64,000 nucleotides of DNA, from the NCBI RefSeq assembly GCF_000214725.1, contig NC_015574.1, positions 1,438,001 through 1,502,000 of the forward strand, in the 5' to 3' direction. The DNA is from Methanobacterium paludis (GTDB taxonomy: Archaea; Methanobacteriota; Methanobacteria; Methanobacteriales; Methanobacteriaceae). Position 1 is the first letter of the stretch, and the number at the start of each line of letters is the position of its first letter. A program made the position numbers and the translations under genes. Shown here in pieces: positions 28,408 to 38,130 of the stretch. The notes under the pieces are model-generated. The model was not told the origin of the DNA, searched no databases, and worked only from the letters and a program-made list of their open reading frames with translations.

Positions 28408-30234
28408 TCAGTGATCATCTTTGCTTTCAATCATCTTAACTATTCCATCAACTATCCTTTCAGAAGCTTTTCCATCTTGCAAATAAACGTAATTATAAAC
28501 AAATCGTTTACGGCATTCTGCAAGGTTTTTTCGTATTTTATCATCATACATAATATTGTTAATTTGGGATACAATATCTTTTAGATCTTTAGCTTCCAAT
28601 GCAACCCCACCTTCAACATATACTGATTTTTGATCTGATAAATTCACACATATCATTGGCTTATCCAGTATAGCAGCATCTATACCCACAGTTGATGATA
28701 TCATTATCGTAACATCTGCATTTAACAATAACTCTATTATATTGTCATTGTTGTCGGCTACATGGATCATATCATCTGCAAAATGTTCTACAAATTTTTT
28801 ATAATAATCTGCAGTTTCAGCAGGATGAGGTTTTACAATTAAGTTTATTCCTTCATTTTTCTTTAAAAATAATCCAATTTCATCTATTATTTGAAGGTTT
28901 ATATTACCTGGAAATGGCTGTGTTGCAAATAATATTGTCTTATTAAGAGGGTTAGTTATAGATTTAGAATAATCGTTCAACTTAGTTATCACTGAATCAT
29001 ATTTAGGAGATCCAGTAACTTCTATTTGATCATTATTTGCACCTGCTTCGACAAGTGCATTTTTAGTTGCTTCACCCCATACAAATATTTTGTCTGAAAG
29101 GGGTGTGGCCAGCAGAGAGTTTGTTGTGTAAATCCCATGTTGAACCTCAAAATGAGGAATACCCCTTTTCTTGCAGTACAAAATATCAATTCTAACAGAA
29201 GAAGGTGCTCGATCATCACCCACAATTACCAGATTCGGTTTTATAGTTTCAACAACCTTAAGAAAATTTTTTAAGTGATAAAGGAGAGCGGGTAATTTAT
29301 TTTTATGAGAGTAATATAAATCATCTTCAATTAATTTCCATAAATCAACGTTTTCATATTTAAAAATATTATAATGATTTTTTCTTAAATATGAAAAGTA
29401 TTTATTCAATTTTTTGTTTAAATCTTTATATTGAACTTTTTTAATCTTAATATTCAAGAAAGATTTGTATTTCTTGATATCATTGGATTTAGCTAACAAA
29501 AAAATTTTATAACCCTTAGAAATGAATTTTTGGATTGTGGGGTATACAACATCCAAATGATTTGGATAAGGTACGTCCATCAAAATTTTAATATCACTTT
29601 GAAATTTAGAAGCAGTTTGAGTACTATAAACGTTTATTGGATCTATTCCAGTTTTTTTGTACGTTCTATATTTAAGTTTGTTAATAAACCATGTTTTTAA
29701 TTTCCCATAAAACGAAGGATACAATGGGATACAGTCTAATCCTAAATCTTCACAAATTAATTTAATTGCTTTTCCATCTGGAGAATAAGGATTTTCTATA
29801 TACACCGTGTTTACTACATTTTTTTCTATTATTGATTTGTAGTTTAAAAATTTTTTAAAAAGCTGATCAATCAATTCCATTGTTTCTTGTTCTGTAGCTT
29901 TTCCTAAGTTAATTCCTTCAAAATCTAATAAATGCAAAGAACTCTGGTTATACCAATTTTTTGCAACATATTTACTAAATTTTTTTGATTTTTCTAGTTG
30001 ATCTTGTGAAAATTGAATATTTCCTACTAAACTCGTTTTAATTCCATTTTTGTTTAAATATCTAGATTCATTAGAGTCTTGAGAACAAATTGTTCCATTC
30101 AAATTTCGAATTATCCTTTTTAATCTATATTTTAGTATTTTAAGTTCAAAAGATCTTATTAACTTTTCAAGGGTTACTAGAAAACCTCTTCGTGCACCTT
30201 GATTAGGTTCTAAAAGAATCAATGCTTTGTCCAT
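28408..30234 (-). CDS. GT-B fold capsule-type transferase, candidate nonulosonyl transferase
   Basis: A 608-residue soluble protein. The C-terminal half resembles CDP-glycerol transferase, KpsC-like and polysialyltransferase-like GT-B enzymes: LVIVGDDRAPSSVRIDIL, HFEVQHGIYTTN, SDKIFVWGEATKNALVEAG, TGSPKYDSVI, LIVKPHPAETADYY and MISSTVGIDAAILDKPMICVNL. The N-terminal half (about 220 residues) is not recognised. Because it adjoins the nonulosonate operon and such folds can use CMP-linked acids, it is a candidate transferase for them; that is inference. Confidence 0.6.
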   Translation of the reverse strand: MDKALILLEPNQGARRGFLVTLEKLIRSFELKILKYRLKRIIRNLNGTICSQDSNESRYLNKNGIKTSLVGNIQFSQDQLEKSKKFSKYVAKNWYNQSSLHLLDFEGINLGKATEQETMELIDQLFKKFLNYKSIIEKNVVNTVYIENPYSPDGKAIKLICEDLGLDCIPLYPSFYGKLKTWFINKLKYRTYKKTGIDPINVYSTQTASKFQSDIKILMDVPYPNHLDVVYPTIQKFISKGYKIFLLAKSNDIKKYKSFLNIKIKKVQYKDLNKKLNKYFSYLRKNHYNIFKYENVDLWKLIEDDLYYSHKNKLPALLYHLKNFLKVVETIKPNLVIVGDDRAPSSVRIDILYCKKRGIPHFEVQHGIYTTNSLLATPLSDKIFVWGEATKNALVEAGANNDQIEVTGSPKYDSVITKLNDYSKSITNPLNKTILFATQPFPGNINLQIIDEIGLFLKKNEGINLIVKPHPAETADYYKKFVEHFADDMIHVADNNDNIIELLLNADVTIMISSTVGIDAAILDKPMICVNLSDQKSVYVEGGVALEAKDLKDIVSQINNIMYDDKIRKNLAECRKRFVYNYVYLQDGKASERIVDGIVKMIESKDDH

Positions 30235-30260
30235 TTCATCCCTGCTTTAATAAATTATAA

Positions 30261-31364
30261 TCATTTAAATAATAACTTAGGATCTCTTGAAAGTGATTTA
30301 AATGCCTCACAAGGCGTCCAACATCTACACTTATTCTCTTTAATATGACTACGAATGTTGCTAGCATTTTCAGATAACCAAAAATTATCAAAATTAGTTT
30401 CAAGAGCATTACCCATCTTTTCATCAAGCATTATACATGGATAAACATTACCATAAGGATCTAGGAAACATGAGTGAGTTCCAGAGTAACAATTGTTCAA
30501 ATTATCCCATTTATTTCTTTGAAACTTTACCATATTTCCCATAAAATATCTACTTACATCCAGCTTGTGAGCTATATTTTGCTTTGATCTAACATCAGAT
30601 ATAATCTGATAAATCATGTTTTCAACATCATTTAATTTAGCCGTATCCCACTCAAAACTTTTTTCTGAATTTAAATAGAATGAATCATTTATTTGGGCAA
30701 ATTGAATTCCAAATCCAATCTCCATAGATTTTGAGAGTTCATAAACTTTTAAAATTTCTTTATAATTTTTGGGTGTTATTGTAAAACTTAAACTTTGTTT
30801 CATCTGAGGAAAATTGAGTTTAACAGATTTTATCATTTCCAAAATTTTTTCATAATTTCCAGAAATCCCTCTCATTTTGTCGTGAATTTCTTTGATACCA
30901 TCTAAAGAAATAGAGAGATGAACATTTTCAAGCATTGGATTATATGTATCTACCAACTTTTCAATTTTACGCAGTAGGATATGAGGGAGTAGACCATTTG
31001 TTGATAACCCTAAGTTTATATTTGGATATTTTTCAATAAAAAACCCACATAAATCAACAAAATCTTTCCTGAGAATAGGCTCTCCGCCTGTAAGATTGAT
31101 CCCTTGAATTCCAGACAAACAAGAAGAATTATTAAATATTGTACATATCTCATCCAACTTTAATTCATCATTTATTTTTTTAGGATTTTTTTTATAAATT
31201 TCCCATATATTACACGTTGAACAACGGCTATTGCATCTATAAGTAACTGCAAAATTGATGTGTACAACTTCTTTAGCATTTGGTTTTTTTAAAAACAACT
31301 TTGAAGTATTAATTAGATAATTTTGATAAAATTTAATCTTTGAAGTTTTTTCATAAATACTCAT
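30261..31364 (-). CDS. Radical SAM protein with SPASM domain
   Basis: A 367-residue radical SAM enzyme. Cys44, Cys48 and Cys51 of TYRCNSRCSTC bind the catalytic 4Fe-4S cluster. GINLTGGEPILRKDF is the SAM-binding GGEP motif. The C-terminal part CYSGTHSCFLDPYGNVYPCIML...CRCWTPCEAF provides the extra cysteines of a SPASM auxiliary-cluster domain. SPASM enzymes modify peptides or sugars and also include MoaA-like and PqqE-like proteins. No peptide gene is adjacent; its place between glycosyltransferase genes suggests a sugar substrate. GAGGAT precedes the ATG. Confidence 0.8.
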   Translation of the reverse strand: MSIYEKTSKIKFYQNYLINTSKLFLKKPNAKEVVHINFAVTYRCNSRCSTCNIWEIYKKNPKKINDELKLDEICTIFNNSSCLSGIQGINLTGGEPILRKDFVDLCGFFIEKYPNINLGLSTNGLLPHILLRKIEKLVDTYNPMLENVHLSISLDGIKEIHDKMRGISGNYEKILEMIKSVKLNFPQMKQSLSFTITPKNYKEILKVYELSKSMEIGFGIQFAQINDSFYLNSEKSFEWDTAKLNDVENMIYQIISDVRSKQNIAHKLDVSRYFMGNMVKFQRNKWDNLNNCYSGTHSCFLDPYGNVYPCIMLDEKMGNALETNFDNFWLSENASNIRSHIKENKCRCWTPCEAFKSLSRDPKLLFK

Positions 31365-31389
31365 TTTATATCCTCACTTAACACCAAAG

Positions 31390-33678
31390 TTACTTTTTAT
31401 TTATCACGTCATAATAGAGTTGAGAACCACCATTATCATATATTTTATTTTCAACATCAAATAAATCAGTTAAATTCTTATATTTTGCAACATTCAAATT
31501 TACACCTTCTTTATCCAAAACAATAGCTACATTATCATTTACATTCTTCGATCCAAAGAAAAAATAAACTGAATTGTACCTTGAATATTGTTTCATTAGA
31601 TTAGTATTTAGATCGCTCACAGTTGAATTATTACCGTAAACTCTTGATAACACAACGGGTTCTATACCAAAACTTCTAAGTAAAGGTCTCCTATTATCAT
31701 CAGAAATCGATATACTTTCAGTCGTGGAAATATTACCAAATTTACTTAATGATCCAAAATCATCCAGCCATTCCACACCATAAAATTCTTCTTGATTATA
31801 ATTAGCTGTGTCATAAGTTGTATTCAAAGCCATAGATGACGAATCATCATCAAAAACATAATACATAAATCCAACATTGAATAATAAAAATACAACTAAG
31901 AATATGGAAATAAGCTTTAAATGAAAACTATCCTTATTTTTTAAAGAAGATTTGAAAATAACCCCAAAAATGAATTTAAAGATTGTTAATCCGCCAATAA
32001 TACAGAAAGGTGCTAAAAATATAAGTGTAATTTGATATAACCTTTCTACATTAAGTGAACTTGCAAAAAAAGGCACTGTAACTGCCGCAACTAAAATTAC
32101 AAAATTTACTAAAACAAATAATAAATAATTTCTATCAAAATTCATTCGATTACGTTTGAAGAGAGGAGTTAAAACCCCAATTACGATGAAAAATTGGATA
32201 ATTAAATAGATATATTTACTTAACCTATGTAACGGAGATTGTATTTGATTCTGAATAACTGATAAGCCTTGTACTGCGTTAGGATTTAAAAAATCTGTTG
32301 ATATGCTACTTGCAATATGATTTCCTATATTCAATATTGTAGTTAATGGTGCGGAATTTGAAACATACATATACCACGCAATTGTAAAAGTTATAAAAAA
32401 GATCACAAAAGTAGAACTGATAATTTGGTAGTTCATATTTTCTTTAAAAGCAATTACATGATTTTTATTTTTGTTTCTAAAACTAAAATCTAGCAATTTT
32501 TGTATATCGTAACGATCAAATAGTAAAATTAGCATATAAACAACAATCAAAGAAAACATGTAAATGTAAGACAAGCCGTAGTGTGATATCACTAAAGAGA
32601 CCCCAAATATTATAAATAAAAGAGATCTTTTAGGATTACTTATCCTTCGATTTATCATTAACATTATCAATAAAACAAGGAAAAATTCCGCTATTTCTTG
32701 CCTCGCCAATCCAATCATTTCTGTATAAAATACATAAATAGACATAAATAAAAAACAAGACAAAAAAGCTATTTTTTCATTAGTTTGTTTTTGAAATATT
32801 TTATATAGCCCTACTGGCACAAAAGAAAAGATTAATGGATAGATTATCTTAAAAACCCAGTTTAAATTTATTTTTGTAATTATAGAGATTATAGGTGCCA
32901 ACAGTGTAATACTTAACATTGCATTAACTATTGAATTAATTTTAAAGTTCCAAACAGCATTTTTTATTACAATATTTGCAAGATAATATTCGTTCTGTAT
33001 ATCCCAACCTGTAACATAATTCGAAATCAATGATGTGTGAAATAAAAGTGAAATTGCCACAATAAAAATTGTAAATGGATAAAATTTTTTGGGAATTTTA
33101 CCATAAGCAAATAAAAGAAGTGTTATACAAATCAAAATTATCAATAACATTAAAACAATATTAATTTTGTGCCAGTTCATTAAATAAGTTCCAAATATTG
33201 CTAAAAAAGGAAATAAAGATAAAAATAAAACAACAGGAGATAATAACTCATCAGTATCTATAAAACTTGGCTCAGAAAAATCTTTGTCCCTTAAATAACT
33301 GAAAACAGATAAAACAGTAACAAATAGTGTCATTGTGATTATTAATGGCACCATAGATATTGGATTTGAAATTTTTAATAGTGGATAAACTAGGTTAATG
33401 ATAAATCCTATAAACATTATGCTTGCAATACTAAGACCTACAGAATATAATAAAGATTCAACAGAGCCCAATTTATGCATCTTCAGTATTCTAAGAATCA
33501 AAACACCAGGAACAAATAAAAGATAAATTACAGAGATGATCTCTCCTAAAATAAGGAGATTTAAACCTAAACTATCCAATAATACTAAGCTTAATACTGA
33601 AATTTGTATGGCAAATATTACTTTAAGAAATTTATTGATTTCCCAATCATTCATTTGAAAAACATTATCAATCTGCAT
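31390..33678 (-). CDS. DUF2206-like polytopic membrane protein (copy 2)
   Basis: A 762-residue paralogue of the protein at 4,520-6,691 with the same N-terminal QMNDWEINKFLK, LLFVPGVLILRILKMHKLGSVESLLYSVGLSI and VTGWDIQNEYYLANIV. About 14 hydrophobic helices are followed by an external C-terminal domain of about 150 residues. ATG 33678 has GAGGT upstream and overlaps the GT4 gene end by 11 bases. Its function is unknown; the repeated occurrence next to GT4 genes supports a glycan-assembly role. Confidence 0.7.
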   Translation of the reverse strand: MQIDNVFQMNDWEINKFLKVIFAIQISVLSLVLLDSLGLNLLILGEIISVIYLLFVPGVLILRILKMHKLGSVESLLYSVGLSIASIMFIGFIINLVYPLLKISNPISMVPLIITMTLFVTVLSVFSYLRDKDFSEPSFIDTDELLSPVVLFLSLFPFLAIFGTYLMNWHKINIVLMLLIILICITLLLFAYGKIPKKFYPFTIFIVAISLLFHTSLISNYVTGWDIQNEYYLANIVIKNAVWNFKINSIVNAMLSITLLAPIISIITKINLNWVFKIIYPLIFSFVPVGLYKIFQKQTNEKIAFLSCFLFMSIYVFYTEMIGLARQEIAEFFLVLLIMLMINRRISNPKRSLLFIIFGVSLVISHYGLSYIYMFSLIVVYMLILLFDRYDIQKLLDFSFRNKNKNHVIAFKENMNYQIISSTFVIFFITFTIAWYMYVSNSAPLTTILNIGNHIASSISTDFLNPNAVQGLSVIQNQIQSPLHRLSKYIYLIIQFFIVIGVLTPLFKRNRMNFDRNYLLFVLVNFVILVAAVTVPFFASSLNVERLYQITLIFLAPFCIIGGLTIFKFIFGVIFKSSLKNKDSFHLKLISIFLVVFLLFNVGFMYYVFDDDSSSMALNTTYDTANYNQEEFYGVEWLDDFGSLSKFGNISTTESISISDDNRRPLLRSFGIEPVVLSRVYGNNSTVSDLNTNLMKQYSRYNSVYFFFGSKNVNDNVAIVLDKEGVNLNVAKYKNLTDLFDVENKIYDNGGSQLYYDVINKK

Positions 33679-34822
33679 TTAAAACCTCATTATAAACTTT
33701 ATTTAACGTTTTTTTATAAATTTGCCAATCATATTTAGATTTAATAAGTTTTTTGGCTTCTTTACCCAGTTGAGTTCTTCTTTTTTCATCTTTCAACAGA
33801 TCATCAATTACAGCTGCAAAACTTTCAATATTATCTTCTATTACAATATGTTTATTATTAACATAATTTATGCCTTCTGCCCCTTTGGAAGTTGATACAA
33901 CTGGTTTTCCCATTACCATATATTCTAATATTTTTAATCTTGTCCCACTGCCATATCTAAGGGGTGCAATACATATATCTGCTTCAGAAATACATTTTTT
34001 TAAGTCTTCAACATAACCTAAAAATTTTACATTTTTGGGTTTACTTTTAATAACGGGATGATTGTTACCAGCTATAAAAAATTCCACATTTTCATCACAT
34101 TTAGGTGCTATATTATTGCATATGATATTTACAGCATCAGTATTCGGTTGGTAGGAAAGTAATCCCACAAATAACACTTTAAACTTGTTTCCAATATTTT
34201 TAAGATTTGCATAATTATCATAATTAACAGTACTAACACAATTGGGGATAACAGTAATTTTTCCTTCAACTTCAGGAACTTCATTTACCATTATCTGTTT
34301 ATCCCTATCTGAACAAGCCAGCACATGGGTAGCATTTTTAAGAGATTCCATTTCAAGTCTTTTATCCCTTTCAGCTGTCATTTTATTGTAGATTCTATTT
34401 TTAAAGTCGAAATTTGGAAATTCTGAAAATTCCCAGTAAACATTTTGTTCATCCAGAACATAATTTTTAATGTTGTGTTGTTTTAGTAAATTATAAACCA
34501 GAGGTCCCTCAACATGGAAAACTGTCTTGTCATCATCAAAATTAAGAAAAGCTTTCTTAGATTTCATCAAACTATAATTTTCTGAAAGAAGTCCTTCTGA
34601 ATAATGTTTAACTTTTTCCAATACATTTTTATGCTTTTTTTCTTGCACTAGATGAATTCCATCGAAATTATGCTCATACTCTTCATTTTCAGAAATACCA
34701 AAAATATAAGTTTTAAATTCTTTAGAAGCTAGTTTAGCTAGATTAAACGTCCTTAAAAACCCTCCAGTTAGCTTTTCTTGGTGAATTTGATCAGGGAACA
34801 GTATCCGTACTTGTTTTGACAT
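33668..34822 (-). CDS. Family 4 glycosyltransferase
   Basis: A 384-residue GT-B enzyme. N-terminal RILFPDQIHQEKLTGGFLRTFNLAKL; C-terminal FKVLFVGLLSYQPNTDAV, EFFIAGNNHPV and IAPLRYGSGTRLKILEYMVMGKPVVSTSKGAEGI, the last being the donor-binding block seen in GT4 enzymes with a GTRxKxLEY loop. It overlaps both neighbours by a few bases, in a minus-strand operon of glycosyltransferases. Confidence 0.85.
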   Translation of the reverse strand: MSKQVRILFPDQIHQEKLTGGFLRTFNLAKLASKEFKTYIFGISENEEYEHNFDGIHLVQEKKHKNVLEKVKHYSEGLLSENYSLMKSKKAFLNFDDDKTVFHVEGPLVYNLLKQHNIKNYVLDEQNVYWEFSEFPNFDFKNRIYNKMTAERDKRLEMESLKNATHVLACSDRDKQIMVNEVPEVEGKITVIPNCVSTVNYDNYANLKNIGNKFKVLFVGLLSYQPNTDAVNIICNNIAPKCDENVEFFIAGNNHPVIKSKPKNVKFLGYVEDLKKCISEADICIAPLRYGSGTRLKILEYMVMGKPVVSTSKGAEGINYVNNKHIVIEDNIESFAAVIDDLLKDEKRRTQLGKEAKKLIKSKYDWQIYKKTLNKVYNEVLNAD

Positions 34823-35913
34823 TAAATTACCTCACAATCATAAGATTTTACTAGTCGTTCTTCCATAATTTTCCAGCTGTATTTAGTTTCATAAGCTCTT
34901 CTTCCATTTTTGCCCAGTTTTTCTCGGAGATCTGGACTTTGAAGTTTAATTAACGCATCTTTAATAGATTTAATATCTCCATAATTTACAGTAATTCCAC
35001 AGTCTTCATTTTGAACTATTTTACTTGCACTTGTTTCAGAATTCATGATTATCGGCTTTCCACACATCATAGATTCAAATAATTTGTTAGGACTTGCATA
35101 TTTATTATTTGGTATTATAGGATCATAGAATGCAAAAAGAACGTCTGCTTGAAAACTTATTTCAAGAACATCATCATGATTAAGCCATCCTAAATAAGTT
35201 ATATTCTTAGTTAGTTCCGATTCTTTTTCAATGACATTTTTGTAGTTACCATTGCCTGCAATTATTAACTTAGTAAATTCCAGTTCTTTTACAGTAGCAA
35301 TGATATATTCCAAACCTCTAGATTTGTCTAAAAGACCCGCATAAAATATCACCAAATTATCATTTGGAATTCCTGTTTCGTGGGTAATGGAATAATCAGG
35401 GGGAGAATTGTAAATATAAATTAATTTTTTTATTTTTGCTCCTTTAACTTGTTCATAGCGAGACTCATCTACCAAAAATAATGTGTCAGAAAACTTTATT
35501 CCACTCTTTTCCAAGAAAGCTATCGTTTTTCTTACAAATTCAGGCAATTTTATGAGGTTATCTGCGTAAAAATCATATATGATATAGAATAGTTTAAATT
35601 TTTTGATAAATTTAGCAATTACTGCAGGCCATAACGTATCAAAATCACAAGCATGAATAACATCTGCATTGTGGATTAGTAAAAAATAGAATTCATAAAT
35701 CCACCACAATGGAAGATAAAACAATGCTGTCCATTTGTCATAAGGTGCTCTTAATGAAAATCTATGAACATTATATCCTTTATTTTCTCTTTTAAGGTTA
35801 TTTTGCCTGTCCCAAACTAGTAAAGTCACTGAATGTCCATTTTTTGATAGAGTTTCTGCTAATTTAAATACTGCTGAATCTATCGATCTTGAACGTACTA
35901 ATATTATTTTCAT
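34822..35913 (-). CDS. Family 4 glycosyltransferase
   Basis: About 363 residues, GT-B fold: KIILVRSRSIDSAVFKLAETLSKNGHSVTLLVWDRQ, VIHACDFDTLWPAV, VIFYAGLLDKSRGLEYII, LIIAGNGNYKNVIEK, and ASPNKLFESMMCGKPIIMNSETSAS. ATG 35913 is preferred because GGAG lies 5 bases upstream; the frame extends to a GTG two codons before. Probably soluble and membrane-associated, transferring a sugar in the surface glycan pathway. Confidence 0.85.
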   Translation of the reverse strand: MKIILVRSRSIDSAVFKLAETLSKNGHSVTLLVWDRQNNLKRENKGYNVHRFSLRAPYDKWTALFYLPLWWIYEFYFLLIHNADVIHACDFDTLWPAVIAKFIKKFKLFYIIYDFYADNLIKLPEFVRKTIAFLEKSGIKFSDTLFLVDESRYEQVKGAKIKKLIYIYNSPPDYSITHETGIPNDNLVIFYAGLLDKSRGLEYIIATVKELEFTKLIIAGNGNYKNVIEKESELTKNITYLGWLNHDDVLEISFQADVLFAFYDPIIPNNKYASPNKLFESMMCGKPIIMNSETSASKIVQNEDCGITVNYGDIKSIKDALIKLQSPDLREKLGKNGRRAYETKYSWKIMEERLVKSYDCEVI

Positions 35914-35981
35914 GTGCACTCCAACTAGTTTACCATTAAAAGTATACCCATTTTAAATTTAATGAGTTTAAAATTAGTAGT

Positions 35982-36989
35982 TTAATACTTCTCCAGTTCC
36001 TTAACTACTTCCCTTTCATCAGAATTTCTGAAGTGTTTAGCTACCCCATAGATCAAAGGTGTGACCGGTGAATCCATAACCAGCTTAGCCATGGTTTCAC
36101 TTTTAAAAAGCAGCGTTGAAAAACTATCAATGATAGTTTTATTCGAACTAAACTGCATTTCAAATTTTTTCCAATCATCATTCATTTTGATCTTTTCAAG
36201 GTCAGTTATGCCTAAACCTTCTTTTTCTGCGATTAAAATGTGTTCAACCGTTTTAATTGGAATTCCCATAACAGATGCACCTAAAGAGTCAATTGCAACG
36301 GGGTTGTTTGATGAAAATATCATGTCCAATTTTTTTGGTTCCCCATACATAGGTCCGTGTCCATCTAAAGCATATTTAGCGTCCATGAGAACAATTTGTG
36401 GATTCAAAGCCTTCGTAATCAATGTTAATTTACGACTCAGATTTTTGTGGTGCAGACCCCTCATGGTGTCGGGATAACATCCCCATAGATTTTTCATACT
36501 TAAAGTAACATTTGTCATCACGTGTACCTTCAAAACTGGAACCGATACGAAACAGTCCACATCATTTAAAAGAAGTTCTGGAAGATGAACTTCAACTTTT
36601 TTCCCCTGTATGTTATCCTCAACTTTCTTTGAAGGTAATTTAGATAAATTTACCAATTCAACACCTGTTTCTTTACAAATTTCAGGCATGTTATGTCCTT
36701 CAAATGCATCATCCGCTGTAAATGAATGATTTCCCCCATCAGATTCGCCTAAAATTACATTATCTGCCCTATCTTTTAAAATTTCAAGGAAAGCTTTAAT
36801 CAAATCCGGTGAAGTTGTTATACCTTCTTTATAATATGGATATGTGAAATTGGGTTTAACGAATACAGTTGAATCTGATTTAACCCTATCTTTCCATTTT
36901 ATAAATTCAAGACTTTTTTTTATATCCTCTTTAAGGTCTGTGACCTTGGACATGTACGCTAAATAATCATTCAATTCTAACAACTCCAT
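35982..36989 (-). CDS. DUF362 domain protein
   Basis: A 335-residue protein of the DUF362 family: VFVKPNFTYPYYKEGITTSPDLIKAFLEIL, VILGESDGGNHSF, CFVSVPVLKVHVMTNVTLSMKNLWGCYPD, and NPVAIDSLGASVMGI. Members are often fused to ferredoxin domains, but no CxxCxxC cluster motif is present here. Biochemical role is not established for the family. Its first bases overlap the end of the upstream glycosyltransferase by 23 bases, so it is part of the glycan operon. Confidence 0.75.
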   Translation of the reverse strand: MELLELNDYLAYMSKVTDLKEDIKKSLEFIKWKDRVKSDSTVFVKPNFTYPYYKEGITTSPDLIKAFLEILKDRADNVILGESDGGNHSFTADDAFEGHNMPEICKETGVELVNLSKLPSKKVEDNIQGKKVEVHLPELLLNDVDCFVSVPVLKVHVMTNVTLSMKNLWGCYPDTMRGLHHKNLSRKLTLITKALNPQIVLMDAKYALDGHGPMYGEPKKLDMIFSSNNPVAIDSLGASVMGIPIKTVEHILIAEKEGLGITDLEKIKMNDDWKKFEMQFSSNKTIIDSFSTLLFKSETMAKLVMDSPVTPLIYGVAKHFRNSDEREVVKELEKY

Positions 36990-38130
36990 TCAAAGTACTC
37001 TCAAATTCATCAGTGATCTTATTCCAATCATTATCCTCAGCAAATCTCCTTGCCTTCCCACCTTCAATTATAACGTCAATATCAGAAGCCTTCACCAGAA
37101 CATCAGAAGGTTTTTCAACATAGGAAATACCGTTGTCTTCTCCAAACTCCTTCACAACTCCTGGAAGTCTGGTGGTTATCACAGGTTTGCCCATGGCCAT
37201 GTACTCATAGATCTTTATGGGTACTATGTCCTGCATTATCTCCTCATCTGGATAGGCAGGCAAAATGCAGATATCTGAGGCTGCCAAAAATTCAGGGATC
37301 TCGTTGTAAGGTTTATGTCCTACCAATATAACATTCCCACTTAAATCGTGTTCTTCCACGATATTTTGGAGATCTGAATATGCATCACCGTCTCCAACAA
37401 TTAAAAGCTTTAAATTTTTATATTTATCTTTTTTGAACTCTAAAGCTACCTCTTTAAGTCCTGCAAACTGGTATAAAAATCCCATAAAGAACAATACTTT
37501 ATCATCTTCAGTTATACTATACTGCTGGCGTATTGAAGTTCCTTCCAGATCAGGGTTGAACTTCTCAAGGTCTATACCTGCACCTATGACCCTGGTGTTG
37601 ATGGCACCTAAACCTTTCACAAACTCCTCAAGCTTGTGGTTTATGGTGAGAACCTCTGTGGAATTCTGAATTGTTGCCCTTTCAAGATGCTCACCCAAAG
37701 CATGAAATCCTTTCTCAGGAATTAATCTGTGGAGAACATCGATCCAGTAATATATGAATGGTATTCCCTCTTTTTTAGCTGTACGCGAAGCAAAATAAGT
37801 GTTTATGATCCCAAATCCCACGATCACATCAGGTTTAAATTCTTTTATCTGGCGTTTTATCTCTCTTCTATGGGATAATATGAGTGAAGGATACACAAGG
37901 ATCGGTACCTTTAGAATACTTGGACTTATTACATCTACGCTGGCTTCGGCATGGATCTTATGGTAATTTTCGACCACATTTCTCCTTTTGTATCTTCCTT
38001 TACACCAGTCAATAGGATAGTCAATAACCTTAACTTTGTGTCCTTTTAATGACAGCCGTTCCATTAAATGGTGCTGCTGGTGTGGGTTCCTTTTGATCCA
38101 GTCAGATTCCTGAACAACAAGTATATTCAT
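36967..38130 (-). CDS. Family 4 glycosyltransferase
   Basis: A 387-residue GT-B enzyme: ILVVQESDWIKRNPHQQHHLMERLSLKGHKV at the start, VIVGFGIINTYFASRTAKKEGIPFIYYWIDVLH, VLFFMGFLYQFAGLKEVALEF, LLIVGDGDAYSDLQ, and DIVPIKIYEYMAMGKPVITTRLPGVVKEFGEDNG. It directly abuts the epimerase stop upstream and overlaps the DUF362 gene downstream. Confidence 0.86.
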   Translation of the reverse strand: MNILVVQESDWIKRNPHQQHHLMERLSLKGHKVKVIDYPIDWCKGRYKRRNVVENYHKIHAEASVDVISPSILKVPILVYPSLILSHRREIKRQIKEFKPDVIVGFGIINTYFASRTAKKEGIPFIYYWIDVLHRLIPEKGFHALGEHLERATIQNSTEVLTINHKLEEFVKGLGAINTRVIGAGIDLEKFNPDLEGTSIRQQYSITEDDKVLFFMGFLYQFAGLKEVALEFKKDKYKNLKLLIVGDGDAYSDLQNIVEEHDLSGNVILVGHKPYNEIPEFLAASDICILPAYPDEEIMQDIVPIKIYEYMAMGKPVITTRLPGVVKEFGEDNGISYVEKPSDVLVKASDIDVIIEGGKARRFAEDNDWNKITDEFESTLNGVVRIE

